Shown here piece by piece: positions 42,701-51,326 of a stretch of 64,000 nucleotides of DNA. Each line of letters opens with the position of its first letter. The stretch's first letter is position 1. The notes beneath the pieces were generated by a model. The model searched no databases. It was not told the origin of the DNA and worked only from the letters and a program-made list of their open reading frames with translations. The stretch comes from Eutreptiella sp. 'Long Island Sound 2002' (Eukaryota > Euglenozoa > Euglenophyceae > Eutreptiales > Eutreptiaceae), in assembly GCA_964036045.1 (NCBI GenBank), contig OZ038385.1:56729919-56793918 (forward strand), given 5' to 3'. Both the position numbers and the translations under genes were made by a program.

Positions 42701-44966
42701 GTCCCTCCCCCTCCGTCGCGATGATTATGTCATCTATGTACACACTCACGAAGGCACGAAGCTCAGGATGGGTTGTGAACAGCACATCCTCCATCATTCT
42801 TTGAAAAAATGAGGGGGCGTTCTTCAGCCCCATGGGCATGACGGTCCATTGGACTGGGCCACATGGCGTGCACATACAGGTGAGAGGTCTGCTGTCCTTC
42901 CTCAACGGCATTTGGTGAAAGCCGTGACGGCGATCCAGCACAGAGAACAAACGACCTCTTGCCCTCTTGGCGATTTCCTCCTCAATGAGGGGCAGGGGGT
43001 GTGAATCCGCCTTTGTTTCGGCGTTGAGATTGCGAAAATCAACCACCATTCGCCAACCATCAATGGTGTTCTGGTCTGCAGGCGGTGGCTTCGGGACTGT
43101 AAAGGGTGAACAGCACCATTCGCTGGTCATACAACCCTCAAGCCAACCAAATTCCCTGAGATTTCTCTCAATGATTTTTCTGAGAATCTCATGTTTGTGT
43201 CCATGATTTTCATAAGGGCGCTGTTTTTTTGCCTTGTACCCTTCACGAAGCTCGATGAAGGCTTCACCGAACTGTCCACGGACAGGGGGATCTTTGATCA
43301 ACTTCCCTGAAAGGGTTGTGTCCTTCCGTTCCTCAAAAATCTTTTCTCTTGACTTGGAACACAATTCAGTGTCCACCTGATCGCCAGGAATTACTGTCGA
43401 AAAAACTTTGGCGACTTCTTCAGCTTTGGCAGGAAGAATCTTCTTACGGATGTCCCTAAACAGGTCCGTATCCACTGCCTCTTGAAGATAGGTGGGTCTT
43501 GTGTCGAAATCCCAGAGATTTTCTTCGCGATCCAGCTCCTCGAAAGGATCCATGAAAGCTTCCACAGGGGGTTTTTCATAAAAAACTCTGAATTTGCGGC
43601 GCGATTGGAGATTTTTCCTCGCCCGTGCACTGAAGATTCTTTTCGATGTCGACCGTATTGGGGAAGAGGGAGTCGAGGCGGATCCATTGGACGTTGAATC
43701 ACCTTGGGTATCTGACGGACAAAAATCAGAAAAAATAGATTCATCATCAGTACCACGCTCAACCTCAGATTCAGACCCAACACAGGAATCTGTACTAGAA
43801 TCAGCAGAATTAGAGTCAGAAAGCTTTCCATCCACCAGGAATGCAAGCGAACTCCAGGACCGCTGTGGCAGGGGACCTGTGTCGTCCCTGGCATACAGCT
43901 TAATCTTCCTGGGAAGTTCGATGTAATCAACACAAATGTCTTGTAATTCCTGAAACCAAGGCTTGTCGTCCCACAAGGGCACAACCAAAATTGCCTGGGT
44001 TTTATCTTGCTTGATTTTATGGATGACCTGCTGGATTAAGTGAAACGGAGGATTAATCCACAACTTCTTGTCCCATTTGTGGGTCCAAGCGTCGCTGAAG
44101 TGCTTGTCAAAGCGCTTGTTCATACGGTTAGCAAAGGCATCATACTGGGGCCAAAAGGAATGATGTTCATGGAAGTATTCACAAATTGCATCGCGCCATT
44201 TGTCGACAACTCTGTAGGATGAAGAGTGCCAGCGCGAAGGGCGTCGTGGCTGGGAGTCCCTACGAAGACATTCTAACTCCTGGGAGTAATCGGCACTCCC
44301 ATTCACCTCTGCAATGGTGACATCTTCACCAAATTTTGGTGTCACCTTTTGCATCAAAAATTCTTCTGCACTTTTAAACCCTGCGTGCAAAAAACGAAAT
44401 TCAGGACGCTCCAAAGGACCTGACTCCAGCAAAAAACAACGACGATGACCTACGGGCACTACCCTGTTCTTGCGAAGCCAAGGATGGCCCAAATAAAGGT
44501 CATACTTTATGTCAGCACGGTAGAAGTAGTCATCCTTAAGGACAACTTCTTCCACATTTTGCTCCTCCCAAAGGTCTTGAGCGACCAAATGGGTTGATAT
44601 ATAACAACCGCGTTGCCCACCTGCGAGGGAATGTCCAGAAACTCCCTCGAGGGTAACAGGATGAGGCGACTCGAACACGCAGTCGTCGGGTAAGAATGCA
44701 TTGGATTGGAGATTTACCTCTGATCCATTGTCACACAAACAAGTGGCGAGGTGGAAATTTCCCTTGCAATCAGAGACCCACAGCTTTGTGACAAACTGAC
44801 GAGCCCTGTGCTTGGACTGTACACCAACCTCGTCCACTACAACAGAAGGATCCGCTGCCGGATCCAGGGGAGAGGAGACAAGCGACCCTACATCAAGTAA
44901 TGGTCGATCAGGAATTTGGGGATCATGCCTGAAATCGCCTGGGGAGGGGCGATTTTCGTGGCTCCC
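39783..44966 (-). CDS. pol: Element C Pol polyprotein
   Basis: The frame is open from just after a TAG at 44967-44969 to the TGA at 39783-39785; numbering here counts from the GTG codon at 44837. Protease comes first, with active site DNGSE (residues 36-40) and YLGHPWL. A DAM-methyltransferase-like domain follows (about 210-340: DAFANRMN, WINPPF, FLVDG), then an acidic Ser-rich linker. RT has WRMVVDFRNLN and catalytic YIDD at 700-703. RNase H has RTDASRYAIGAVLEQ, QETYAII, LTDHRSL and NTVADALSR. Integrase has the HHCC finger and D-D-E residues (TSDFFYL, VTDSGKEY, GERAGR). A C-terminal chromodomain ends FLCEWRGF ... NNWEPAQSF. There is no nearby ATG, and pol shares the gag frame, so expression by stop readthrough is likely. 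Confidence 0.92.
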   Translation of the reverse strand, partial: GSHENRPSPGDFRHDPQIPDRPLLDVGSLVSSPLDPAADPSVVVDEVGVQSKHRARQFVTKLWVSDCKGNFHLATCLCDNGSEVNLQSNAFLPDDCVFESPHPVTLEGVSGHSLAGGQRGCYISTHLVAQDLWEEQNVEEVVLKDDYFYRADIKYDLYLGHPWLRKNRVVPVGHRRCFLLESGPLERPEFRFLHAGFKSAEEFLMQKVTPKFGEDVTIAEVNGSADYSQELECLRRDSQPRRPSRWHSSSYRVVDKWRDAICEYFHEHHSFWPQYDAFANRMNKRFDKHFSDAWTHKWDKKLWINPPFHLIQQVIHKIKQDKTQAILVVPLWDDKPWFQELQDICVDYIELPRKIKLYARDDTGPLPQRSWSSLAFLVDGKLSDSNSADSSTDSCVGSESEVERGTDDESIFSDFCPSDTQGDSTSNGSASTPSSPIRSTSKRIFSARARKNLQSRRKFRVFYEKPPVEAFMDPFEELDREENLWDFDTRPTYLQEAVDTDLFRDIRKKILPAKAEEVAKVFSTVIPGDQVDTELCSKSREKIFEERKDTTLSGKLIKDPPVRGQFGEAFIELREGYKAKKQRPYENHGHKHEILRKIIERNLREFGWLEGCMTSEWCCSPFTVPKPPPADQNTIDGWRMVVDFRNLNAETKADSHPLPLIEEEIAKRARGRLFSVLDRRHGFHQMPLRKDSRPLTCMCTPCGPVQWTVMPMGLKNAPSFFQRMMEDVLFTTHPELRAFVSVYIDDIIIATEGEGLTEAELVALHEKQLNQVLDILDANQLICGPKKGKLFLKSVEFCGSLLENGTRRPSPGKLVAIQKWKRPETITELRGFLGCCNFYHTFVPNYAKFAAPLTELLKVGRDAGKAGSKVRVKWIDECEEAFHHLKAALCEVATLHVPQFDRPFYIRTDASRYAIGAVLEQVDEATGDHYPLAFWSRKLAPRQMQWSPREQETYAIICALKKYQSWVGTNRVEVLTDHRSLEYWATEHIDTVASPAGRRARWHEFLSLFDLHVSYLPGKHNTVADALSRWAYPASEGLQSTNIHGTEQDRHVIIEWDQEEKKLIRRACMQCAVKQHALPCHDITAITDPAHAHEICTKTLKVVEKVTDPSSGSVKRFDYTRQVSRFRLIEGIKRRDPAKTPPLPKDSLIIRDWTSDYLQDPMFKEVFGNLKSKDAHRDGIFAEYSLDGGKLWMEGKLCVPDALAPRVLNWWHKWESPHAHGRRLWSMIKHRLFGSRLYTHCMKVAAGCAQCAVSTPPSAKKHGHLRPHPIPERLFNRVTSDFFYLGELDDEECHWTNKKVNGVLLIQCRHSGYIQVLPCNIESMTGKAAAKWCAQTWMGGWDVPSEVVTDSGKEYTSEWWRELCARLGIHHLRCEIHSHRALPGERAGRSIINMLRKELASEKDFHWMEVLFALLRRYHNTPLYHGLSPNEIVFGRKKCWWNMPLNNPRPCKDASLFLDEVQRADKSVSKLIEKHQADWLWVQNQGRKNPHNFEVDDRVWLRKSETTLDGDDKLLPLWEGPFAVTARLGENRWRIRVDVSREIDVSGDRLKREIPSPKDRVKPLFWTAKHLSDRVIEGGKYELKRIVEARRDAKGEWQFLCEWRGFDSSHNNWEPAQSFVHGYTKGFIDFLKKHPEIGVLLTDCLSKPDRQVESDGKRPVVNRDPAFYGPQQPHSRADPSIPPPAVRPAQEPNEDQASSSAADLQRPSRTRARPDRLVVTCIRAWPN

Positions 44967-44969
44967 CTA

Positions 44970-45116
44970 GGCGTTCTGACCTCCAGCGGCTGCGTTAACA
45001 TTGTGAACACAGCCTGTTTCGTCGATCCATTCATCTTGGAACGGATCATCCGCTGGATTCAGAGCATTTTCGACGTAATCTCGATCCGCATCAGACACCT
45101 GGTCTGCACCTGAGAC
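44970..45116 (-). other. In-frame spacer between two TAG codons (gag-pol junction of C)
   Basis: On the minus strand, 49 codons separate the gag TAG (45117-45119) from a second in-frame TAG (44967-44969). The translated spacer is acidic and free of other stops. Both stop codons are followed by G. Confidence 0.7.
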
Positions 45117-48002
45117 CTAGTCCACACGATGGTTTCCCTTTCCACGTCCACGGCCACGGCCGCCGGATGATGGGCCACCACCGTCGCCACACCCTCTGGC
45201 CTTACCAGAGAAGGGGGTTCCCGAAGGATTTCCCTTACCTTTACCCTGTGATCCTGGAGCATTTCCTTTGTTTGTACCGGATTGAGGGGTTTGGCCTGGA
45301 TTTCGATTTCCGCCTCCGGCGTTGACATTGGGACTTGTCTGGCCGTTTGGCTGTCCACCGGAGCCGGATGGAGTCCGATTCCCTTTGCCTTGGGACCCGC
45401 CAGGGCCTCCAGTATTTTTGTTCCCACCGGAGGGAGTCGAATTACCCTTTCCCCCCTTGGCACCATGCACCTGTCTGTCATTCCTGTCTGAATTCTGCGA
45501 ATTACTGACATTTTCACCAATCACCTTGTGATCGTAAGCAGACCATCGGTGATTAGCAGTGGAATGCGTCTTAGCTCGGTTCGTAGAACCTAAAAGAAGG
45601 CAGATGCTACAATGATCCTGAACATTCTGGGTGTCATTCACCTTTTTGTGGCCCTTTTGGGCCCCATTTTGGGTGTTTTGCTGGGTATTCCTGTTTCCCC
45701 CAAGACCCTCATGGAAATTTTGATTGGCGGCGTCAGCGAGCCTCTCAACCTCTTCCCACAGTTCCTGCGGAGTAAACGAAAACACCCAGTTCCTGGCCTT
45801 CAGGCGATTGCCATGGAAACTTACTCCCCTATTGAGAACTTGGACAAACAAGTCCCGATCCTCGTGTTCATTAAACTTGATTTTCCACGTGTTTTCAGTG
45901 AATTTCACCTTGGTAAACGACGTGGGGGAGCACTTTTGAAGTGCCTCCCTGACGGTAAACCGGTTGGCCGAGGCGTCAAAGCCATCGATCTCCGCCCACC
46001 AGGTCTTGACCTTTTCTTCGGACTGTCGATTCCGAAGGGTGGCGGCGGTTTCTGAGGGGATCTTGTCAAAAATCAGATTTTTCAGCTCGGCACTGCAAAA
46101 TTTTTCGCCTGAATGTTCAGATTCTTCTACGAGATTCCAGAAGCGCTGTCTCTTGTCCTGCACCTCATGCAAGATTAATCGAGAGAATGAAGGAAAATTC
46201 TTCAACATCTGGTGATAATGGTCCTCAGGCAGCCGGGATCCACGTACCTCCAACTGTTCCCACACCTCATCAAAGGTAAGGGGGGAACTTGAATCTTCAC
46301 GATCACTCCAGGTTCTGAGCCAAGTGTTGGCCGGCGCTCCCTCAAGGCAGTCCAGGAGGGCCATCAGGAACTGATCATCCTGGAGTTTTTGAGTCTTAAC
46401 CCACAGTTTAAATTCCCGTTGGAACTGAGGCCAACGTCTGGGGTTCCCATTATACTTCGGTTGCTTGGCAACCTGACGAAGTCGCAATGAAGTAGGATTT
46501 AGGAGTGAATCCAGCCCAACACCGGCCGTAATGGTAGACACCTTCGCGGCATCATTAGCCACACCAGCTCCGGCGAGGGTCTGGGCGAGCAACAGCTGGG
46601 CAATTGCATTGGAATCAACAGCAGGAAGGGTAGTACGGGAGGCAGTTCTTTTGGCATTCTGAACCTCAGTCCTAGCCTTCGCCGATCTACTCTGTGATCG
46701 AGAGATTGTAACCCTTTCCTTTAGCTTAGTCCTGCTGATCCGTGCATCGGTGGTCTTAGAGTCCACCGAAGGAGCAATCGAAAAAATTTCTGTCGCCTCC
46801 TCCGACGGTTCTGTTGTCTGATCCACCGATGATGCGCCCTCAGACCTCATGTGGGTCTTGAAAAGATCTTTAATTCCCAGCGTCTGAATGATGAGTTGCA
46901 TTTGATCTTTGAGCAATTGGAGCTCAGAGTCTCGCTGTAATCTGCAAGAGCAGTCGGCAGGACAGTACATACCGTGTCCTGAAGGGCCTGAGCAGGCTGT
47001 CGGACCGCTAATCTCAGTGGTTCGCAGCCAGGAGTCCACTTGGGGAGCTCCTTCAGTCCTAATTTCCAGGCTTGCCTGCCTAGCTGCCTCTAAAATTCCT
47101 TCCTCAACCGCGGCGGCTAGATCGTCGCGGATGGAAACAGAGGGATGAGGGGCGGAGGGCCCGGCAACCGGTGCCTTGGTCTTCTCCTTCGGGAAGGGGC
47201 TTGCCTCCCAAATCTGCACAAAAATGGCAAAAGATTCATCTTCTTGAGAACACCACCACATCCTGGTCTTAATTTCTTCTTGAAGGAGGAAAAAATATTC
47301 AAATAAAAAATCAGAGGCGATTCTTTCTTGTCCTATCAGCTTAGACGTGGCTAATAGACACAGGGCCTCAAGCGCCTCAAGGTTACGGGCCACTTCCGAA
47401 GACAAATGGTTGTCCCATTGTGCCCATGAGGCTGGTCGATTATAGGTAGGTACCTCACCTGGACCACCCATCTCAATGTCGTCAATGTCGGCATCGATGG
47501 TCACAAAATGTGAACATTGGTACGGAGTATTAGTACCTGCCAGGTCCGTAAGCTCCACCGGAGCGTTGCCATTAGCGTAAGCTGGGAGATTCCAGCTGCT
47601 TGATGGCCAATTTCGACTGGGATCTTGATTGTAATCTGGGCCTCCACAGCTGCTGATTTGTGTCCTTCTTGGGCAATTTGGGCTTGCGCAAGGCATTCCT
47701 CTGAAGGCCTCGTTCGCACAGCACCACGGCAGCGTAATCGTTACGTCTCCGGAGGTTGCGGAGTCTACGGGGCCGTACTGAGGGGCTAGCTGTGGTTGGG
47801 ACACCAAAGGAACAACATTCAGGTAGCCTCTGCTACCATGAAAGTGCTGCCCTGGGTCGTTGTGGGTGCCGGAGGGCTCGGGGCCGGCAAGACCAGTGGG
47901 GCAGGCACGCGAGGAGTCTCCCTGGATGTTGTTATTGGGTGTAGAACCGGACACTCGGACACCAACGGAGGCGAGAGCAGCGACAACAGAAGCAAGGTCC
48001 AT
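45117..48002 (-). CDS. gag: Element C Gag polyprotein (961 aa)
   Basis: A true ATG at 48000-48002 lies inside the 5' LTR. The first ~54 codons are LTR sequence, the next few (HGSRG) are the primer-binding site, and the frame then enters the internal region. An acidic and Ser/Thr-rich N-terminal half is followed by a gag domain (KYNGNPRRWPQFQREFKLW, about residues 500-700). A Cys/His segment comes next (HCSICLLLGS ... H) that is not a standard zinc knuckle, then a Gly/Asn/Arg-rich RNA-binding tail. It ends with TAG at 45117-45119 in the same frame as pol. Gag would assemble the cytoplasmic particle around element RNA. A later internal start after the PBS is possible. Confidence 0.85.
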   Translation of the reverse strand: MDLASVVAALASVGVRVSGSTPNNNIQGDSSRACPTGLAGPEPSGTHNDPGQHFHGSRGYLNVVPLVSQPQLAPQYGPVDSATSGDVTITLPWCCANEAFRGMPCASPNCPRRTQISSCGGPDYNQDPSRNWPSSSWNLPAYANGNAPVELTDLAGTNTPYQCSHFVTIDADIDDIEMGGPGEVPTYNRPASWAQWDNHLSSEVARNLEALEALCLLATSKLIGQERIASDFLFEYFFLLQEEIKTRMWWCSQEDESFAIFVQIWEASPFPKEKTKAPVAGPSAPHPSVSIRDDLAAAVEEGILEAARQASLEIRTEGAPQVDSWLRTTEISGPTACSGPSGHGMYCPADCSCRLQRDSELQLLKDQMQLIIQTLGIKDLFKTHMRSEGASSVDQTTEPSEEATEIFSIAPSVDSKTTDARISRTKLKERVTISRSQSRSAKARTEVQNAKRTASRTTLPAVDSNAIAQLLLAQTLAGAGVANDAAKVSTITAGVGLDSLLNPTSLRLRQVAKQPKYNGNPRRWPQFQREFKLWVKTQKLQDDQFLMALLDCLEGAPANTWLRTWSDREDSSSPLTFDEVWEQLEVRGSRLPEDHYHQMLKNFPSFSRLILHEVQDKRQRFWNLVEESEHSGEKFCSAELKNLIFDKIPSETAATLRNRQSEEKVKTWWAEIDGFDASANRFTVREALQKCSPTSFTKVKFTENTWKIKFNEHEDRDLFVQVLNRGVSFHGNRLKARNWVFSFTPQELWEEVERLADAANQNFHEGLGGNRNTQQNTQNGAQKGHKKVNDTQNVQDHCSICLLLGSTNRAKTHSTANHRWSAYDHKVIGENVSNSQNSDRNDRQVHGAKGGKGNSTPSGGNKNTGGPGGSQGKGNRTPSGSGGQPNGQTSPNVNAGGGNRNPGQTPQSGTNKGNAPGSQGKGKGNPSGTPFSGKARGCGDGGGPSSGGRGRGRGKGNHRVD
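47827..47838 (-). promoter_or_regulatory. Primer-binding site of element C (initiator tRNA-Met)
   Basis: On the minus strand TGGTAGCAGAGG begins directly after the LTR end CACTTTCA. It is the same primer site as in element A and is read through by the gag frame. Confidence 0.9.
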
Positions 48003-48370
48003 GCTGATTGTGGTCCGGCAGAAAATCCCAGTCTATGAAGAAAATTGCGGGGAATTATTCTAAATACATCTGAGTGTCCAAAACTGTCCGAATGAATTTA
48101 AATAATCCATTTATGTAAAATTGTCTGGCCGATCTGGCCCGCGAGCGCGCGTCAGCGGCAAATGGCGATTCCAGCTAAAATAGCGGAATGCGGCGGATTT
48201 ACGGGAAGTGGACCGCGGAATCAAATCCGGCATATCAGAAATATATAGGAATTATCCTGTGACTGAGCTGCGAGGCGGCAATTCCGCCGAAGCAAAGAAA
48301 ATGACCAAAATGTAGCCAATCTGGGCAGAATGTCTGAAAATCTGAGCAGATGGGGCTAGCCGCACTTACA
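47839..48370 (-). repeat. 5' LTR of element C (532 bp), includes the gag start codon
   Basis: A full-length match to the other LTR. About 164 bases at its 3' end are coding in the gag frame. Confidence 0.95.
48094..48106 (-). promoter_or_regulatory. TATA-like box in the C 5' LTR
   Basis: On the minus strand TTATTTAAATTC lies about 95 bases upstream of the gag ATG, a plausible core promoter in U3. This is judged on motif and position only. Confidence 0.25.
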
Positions 48371-48375
48371 GTGGC
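48371..48375. repeat. Target-site duplication of element C, right copy (GTGGC)
   Basis: It is identical to 37601-37605. Confidence 0.9.
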
Positions 48376-48409
48376 ATGTAAATTACTTACGAAGCCCCCC
48401 CCCCCCCCA

Positions 48410-48499
48410 CTGTCCTGCTGAATCAGTTTTGAAACCAGGGCAGTGCAGGGGTCACTGTCCTGCTGAATCAGTTTCGAAACCAGGACAGTGCAGGGGTCA
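48410..48499 (+). repeat. 45-bp tandem duplication with internal palindrome (element D internal region)
   Basis: Two adjacent units begin at 48410 and 48455 (CTGTCCTGCTGAATCAG). Each unit can fold through CTGTCCTG pairing with CAGGACAG (one mismatch in the first unit). The segment lies just upstream of D's purine tract, after a run of C at 48397-48408. Confidence 0.85.
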
Positions 48500-48546
48500 G
48501 ACCGCCTCCTTGGCCTTGCCTTCCTTTGGATATAGGCAATGCTTTT

Positions 48547-48557
48547 AAGGAAGGGGG
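48547..48557 (+). promoter_or_regulatory. Polypurine tract of element D
   Basis: AAGGAAGGGGG lies directly before the TG of the right LTR. Confidence 0.85.
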
Positions 48558-49487
48558 TGAAGCGGTATGGGGTGCCTCACCCATACCCGCTGCCCAGCCA
48601 GTGGCGCTCTGATCATGAGGATTTTTCCTGGGCTGATTCTCAGCCTATGACATCGCGATTTCTGTGGAATTCTTGTAAAATACCCCAGAAAACGTCATTT
48701 TTCGTCATTTTTGGGCTGGCGCCGACCTTCGTCGCCTGCGCGTCGCAGCCCCAGATCGAAGCTCTATTTCTCGATTTACGAAGATTTTAATCAATTTTAT
48801 TATTGATTTGTCATTTTCGGAATTATAGAAATGAGCCGTGACCATTTTTGCGGCGTTCCGCGAGGGTCAATTTTTGACGAAATTGGTCACGTAAAAGATT
48901 TTTCCAGAAAATCCTGAGGCGATCCCAGGAATCAGCCAGGCGCCCAAGGCGTGGCCCAACAGTGGCCCTCTTCATATATAATATGAATTGGGAAAGAGAC
49001 GCTTCGTGATGGCTACACGACGCGTTGGGCGGAGACACGCGAAAAGAGTGTTTTCGACTCAAAAAATACTATATTTCACTGTTTTTCGCCCAAAAATCAC
49101 TGTTCGGGCCAGTTTGGGCAGGATCTCAGTGGAGATCCTGATGGCGACGACTCGTAGCCGTCAGTTTTTCTGATGGCGGCGACGCCGCCGCCTTCATTTC
49201 GTACCTTTTTCTAAGCTACTTTATAGTTTAGAGGTGATACATATACATTGTACATGTCAACGCATTTGTTTTGTTACATATACCTTCTCTTTGTCCATAG
49301 ACGCCAGATTGTGTCCGCGGACGCTCTCCGAGGGGTGAGCAAGGATTCCAAGACCATTTACGCAACTCCAATGGAATCGAAGTTTGGAATAGACTTCATG
49401 CATTTTTTGGAGAGGTTGGGGTGATGGGTTGAAGGAATTTCAATTTTCTGTGGACGCACGGACATCACCCCCGCCGAAAATGCTTCA
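48558..49487 (+). repeat. 3' LTR of element D (930 bp)
   Basis: It matches 34587-35517 and ends GCTTCA followed by AGAT (49488-49491). Confidence 0.85.
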
Positions 49488-49491
49488 AGAT

Positions 49492-51326
49492 TGCTCAGTT
49501 TGGGTTAGAAGCACAACTCAATACTCACCACCCACTCCCGGGTGACTATGAAGATATTGGCATCATGGCCCTTCTGGGGGAACCTGGTGATGAGGCTCAC
49601 TTGTGTGAAGTACCTTTGCACGTCCAAGACCGCTGCCCAAGTACAAAGGTAGGGGGGGGTACAAACCTCACAAGTGACCTGGAGGCCACCAAGGAACACA
49701 TTCTGGGTTCCAACCTACCTCTAGAGTTCCAAGGTATCCTTTTGAAGTATATACAGGCCTTCGGGGATCTTCCTGAACCAGGTAGTGTGGAGAAACTTAT
49801 TCAAATGGATTTGCGCCTGAAACCTGAATTTGCAAACAAAAAGCTCAAGTGCAGGCCATACCCTTGCAGTGAGGCACACATGAAGGAGATCCAGAAGCAA
49901 GTTGAACAATGTGTGCGGCGCAATGTGGTTGAATAATTGCAACATGGGGAAACCCCTACTCATTGCTCTCCGTGCTTCTTAGCCTGGAAGTACCGCCTTA
50001 CGTTTGGTGGTAGATTATGGGCACCTGAACAAACTCACCTACTTGCATGCTGGCTCGTTACCTAATATGGAACGGACCTTAGAATGCATGGCCTGGTCCA
50101 AGTTCAAGTCCAAGATTGACATGCGGTCAGGCTTCTGGCAAGTGGAGCTAACACCCGAAGCTCAAAGGCTGACGGCCTTTATCACACCTGATGGAAGGAT
50201 TTTTAGGTGGAAAGTGATGCCATTCCGGTTGGCTAATGCACCGGCCGTCTTTCAGGAGATTATGAACCAAGTAATGGTTCAGGTCAGGTCCCATTCCAAG
50301 GCACGAAGAGTGTTTACACGTGGAGCCGAATTAGAGTGCCACATTGATGATGTCATGTTGGGCACCCGTACATTTGGAGACCATCGGATCTTGTTGGAAG
50401 CCTTTCTCGAGGTGTGTCATAGAAACCACCTCAAGCTCCAATATGACAAGAGCCAATTCCTTGTTCACAAGGTTGAATATTTGGGTTTTGAGAGTGGCTA
50501 TGGGTGGTGGAGACCTTCATCCTCCAAGGTGGCTCCTATATTGGAAGCTACCATTAAGGACGTGAAGGATGTGAGGCAATTCTTAGGGGCCTGTAACTTC
50601 TACCGGCGCCACATTAAGAATTTCACCTATGATGCCTCAATACTCTCAGACCTTACTCGCAAGAACGCCACCTTTGTCTGGACACATGAGCATGAGTTTC
50701 ATATGTCCCAACTCAAGAATAAACTCGCTCAAGTTTCCTCACTTGGGGTCCCATTGTACGGCCCCCAAGGAGGAGAGTTTGTCCTCATTTCCGACGCCAG
50801 TGACGTCGGCGGAGGGGGAAGTTTGTACCAATGGCAAAAGCCTGAGCAGGGTCAGTTGGATGAAACCCCTGGTTGTACTACCGGGGCCAACAAGGAAGGA
50901 AACCTACAACATACGTATGAGGAGGATTGGATTCTTATTCCAATAGGATATTGGAACTGGAAATGGAACCCAGCTTGTAAGAACTACTCTACTTATCAGC
51001 AAGAGCTCCTATCAGGGGTTCTTCTGATGGGTTCCCAATACAGGATCCCATCTGGCCAGCATCTAGTATGGTTCTGTGACCAACAGCCCGCTGCCACTTT
51101 CTTGAATAACCCTCCTCCAGAAAATAAGCGTATGAGGCGCTGGTGGACCTTCCTAAGTCAGTTCAACTTGAATATTTATCACCTGCCAGGAGTCAAGAAT
51201 GAACTATGTGACTATTTCTCTCGGAACAACTTTAACTCCCTCTATCAAGTGGACACGGAGAAACTTGCAACTCTTTCTTGTGAGACCCCAATGGAACTTG
51301 GACTTTCGGGTGCCTTTGCAGCTTAG
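49492..51326 (+). pseudogene. pol: Element B pol: reverse transcriptase and RNase H
   Basis: B pol resumes after D. The first frame (to a TAA at 49937-49939) holds the RT N-terminus (NKKLKCRPYPCSEAHMKEI). A frameshift near 49980-50004 leads to the 50004-51326 frame with LVVDYGHLNKLTY, KIDMRSGFWQVELT, MPFRLANAPAVFQEIMN and the catalytic box HIDDVMLGT, so both Asp residues are kept. RNase H is visible as ISDASDVGGGGSLYQW, a long insertion, YQQELLSG, WFCDQQ and ELCDYFSRN. The tether insertion and wording differ from A and C, so B is a separate lineage. The stop at 51324-51326 follows an apparent deletion of the integrase core. Confidence 0.85.

Larger units (their letters stand above)
37606..48370 (-). 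mobile_element. Young, apparently intact Ty3/gypsy chromodomain retrotransposon C
   Basis: Two 532-bp LTRs (37606-38137 and 47839-48370) differ at a single base by my comparison. A 5-bp GTGGC duplication flanks them. On the minus strand the order is 5' LTR, initiator-Met primer-binding site, gag, pol (protease, methyltransferase-like, RT, RNase H, integrase, chromodomain), a 1.6-kb non-coding region, purine tract and 3' LTR. All expected catalytic motifs are present and each ORF is uninterrupted. It is therefore a recent insertion and a candidate active element, one that could also mobilise non-autonomous relatives. It sits inside D. Confidence 0.95.
34587..49487 (+). mobile_element. Non-autonomous LTR retrotransposon D (contains E and C)
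   Basis: LTRs at 34587-35517 and 48558-49487 begin TGAAGC and end GCTTCA, a perfect 6-bp terminal inverted repeat. A 4-bp AGAT duplication flanks the element and a purine tract precedes the right LTR, so D lies on the plus strand. Once E and C are removed, only about 1.2 kb of internal sequence remains (35518-36069, 37167-37605, 48376-48557) with no gag or pol motif. D must have been mobilised by proteins of another element. Its LTRs differ at about 25-30 positions by eye, so it is older than C and E. Confidence 0.85.
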
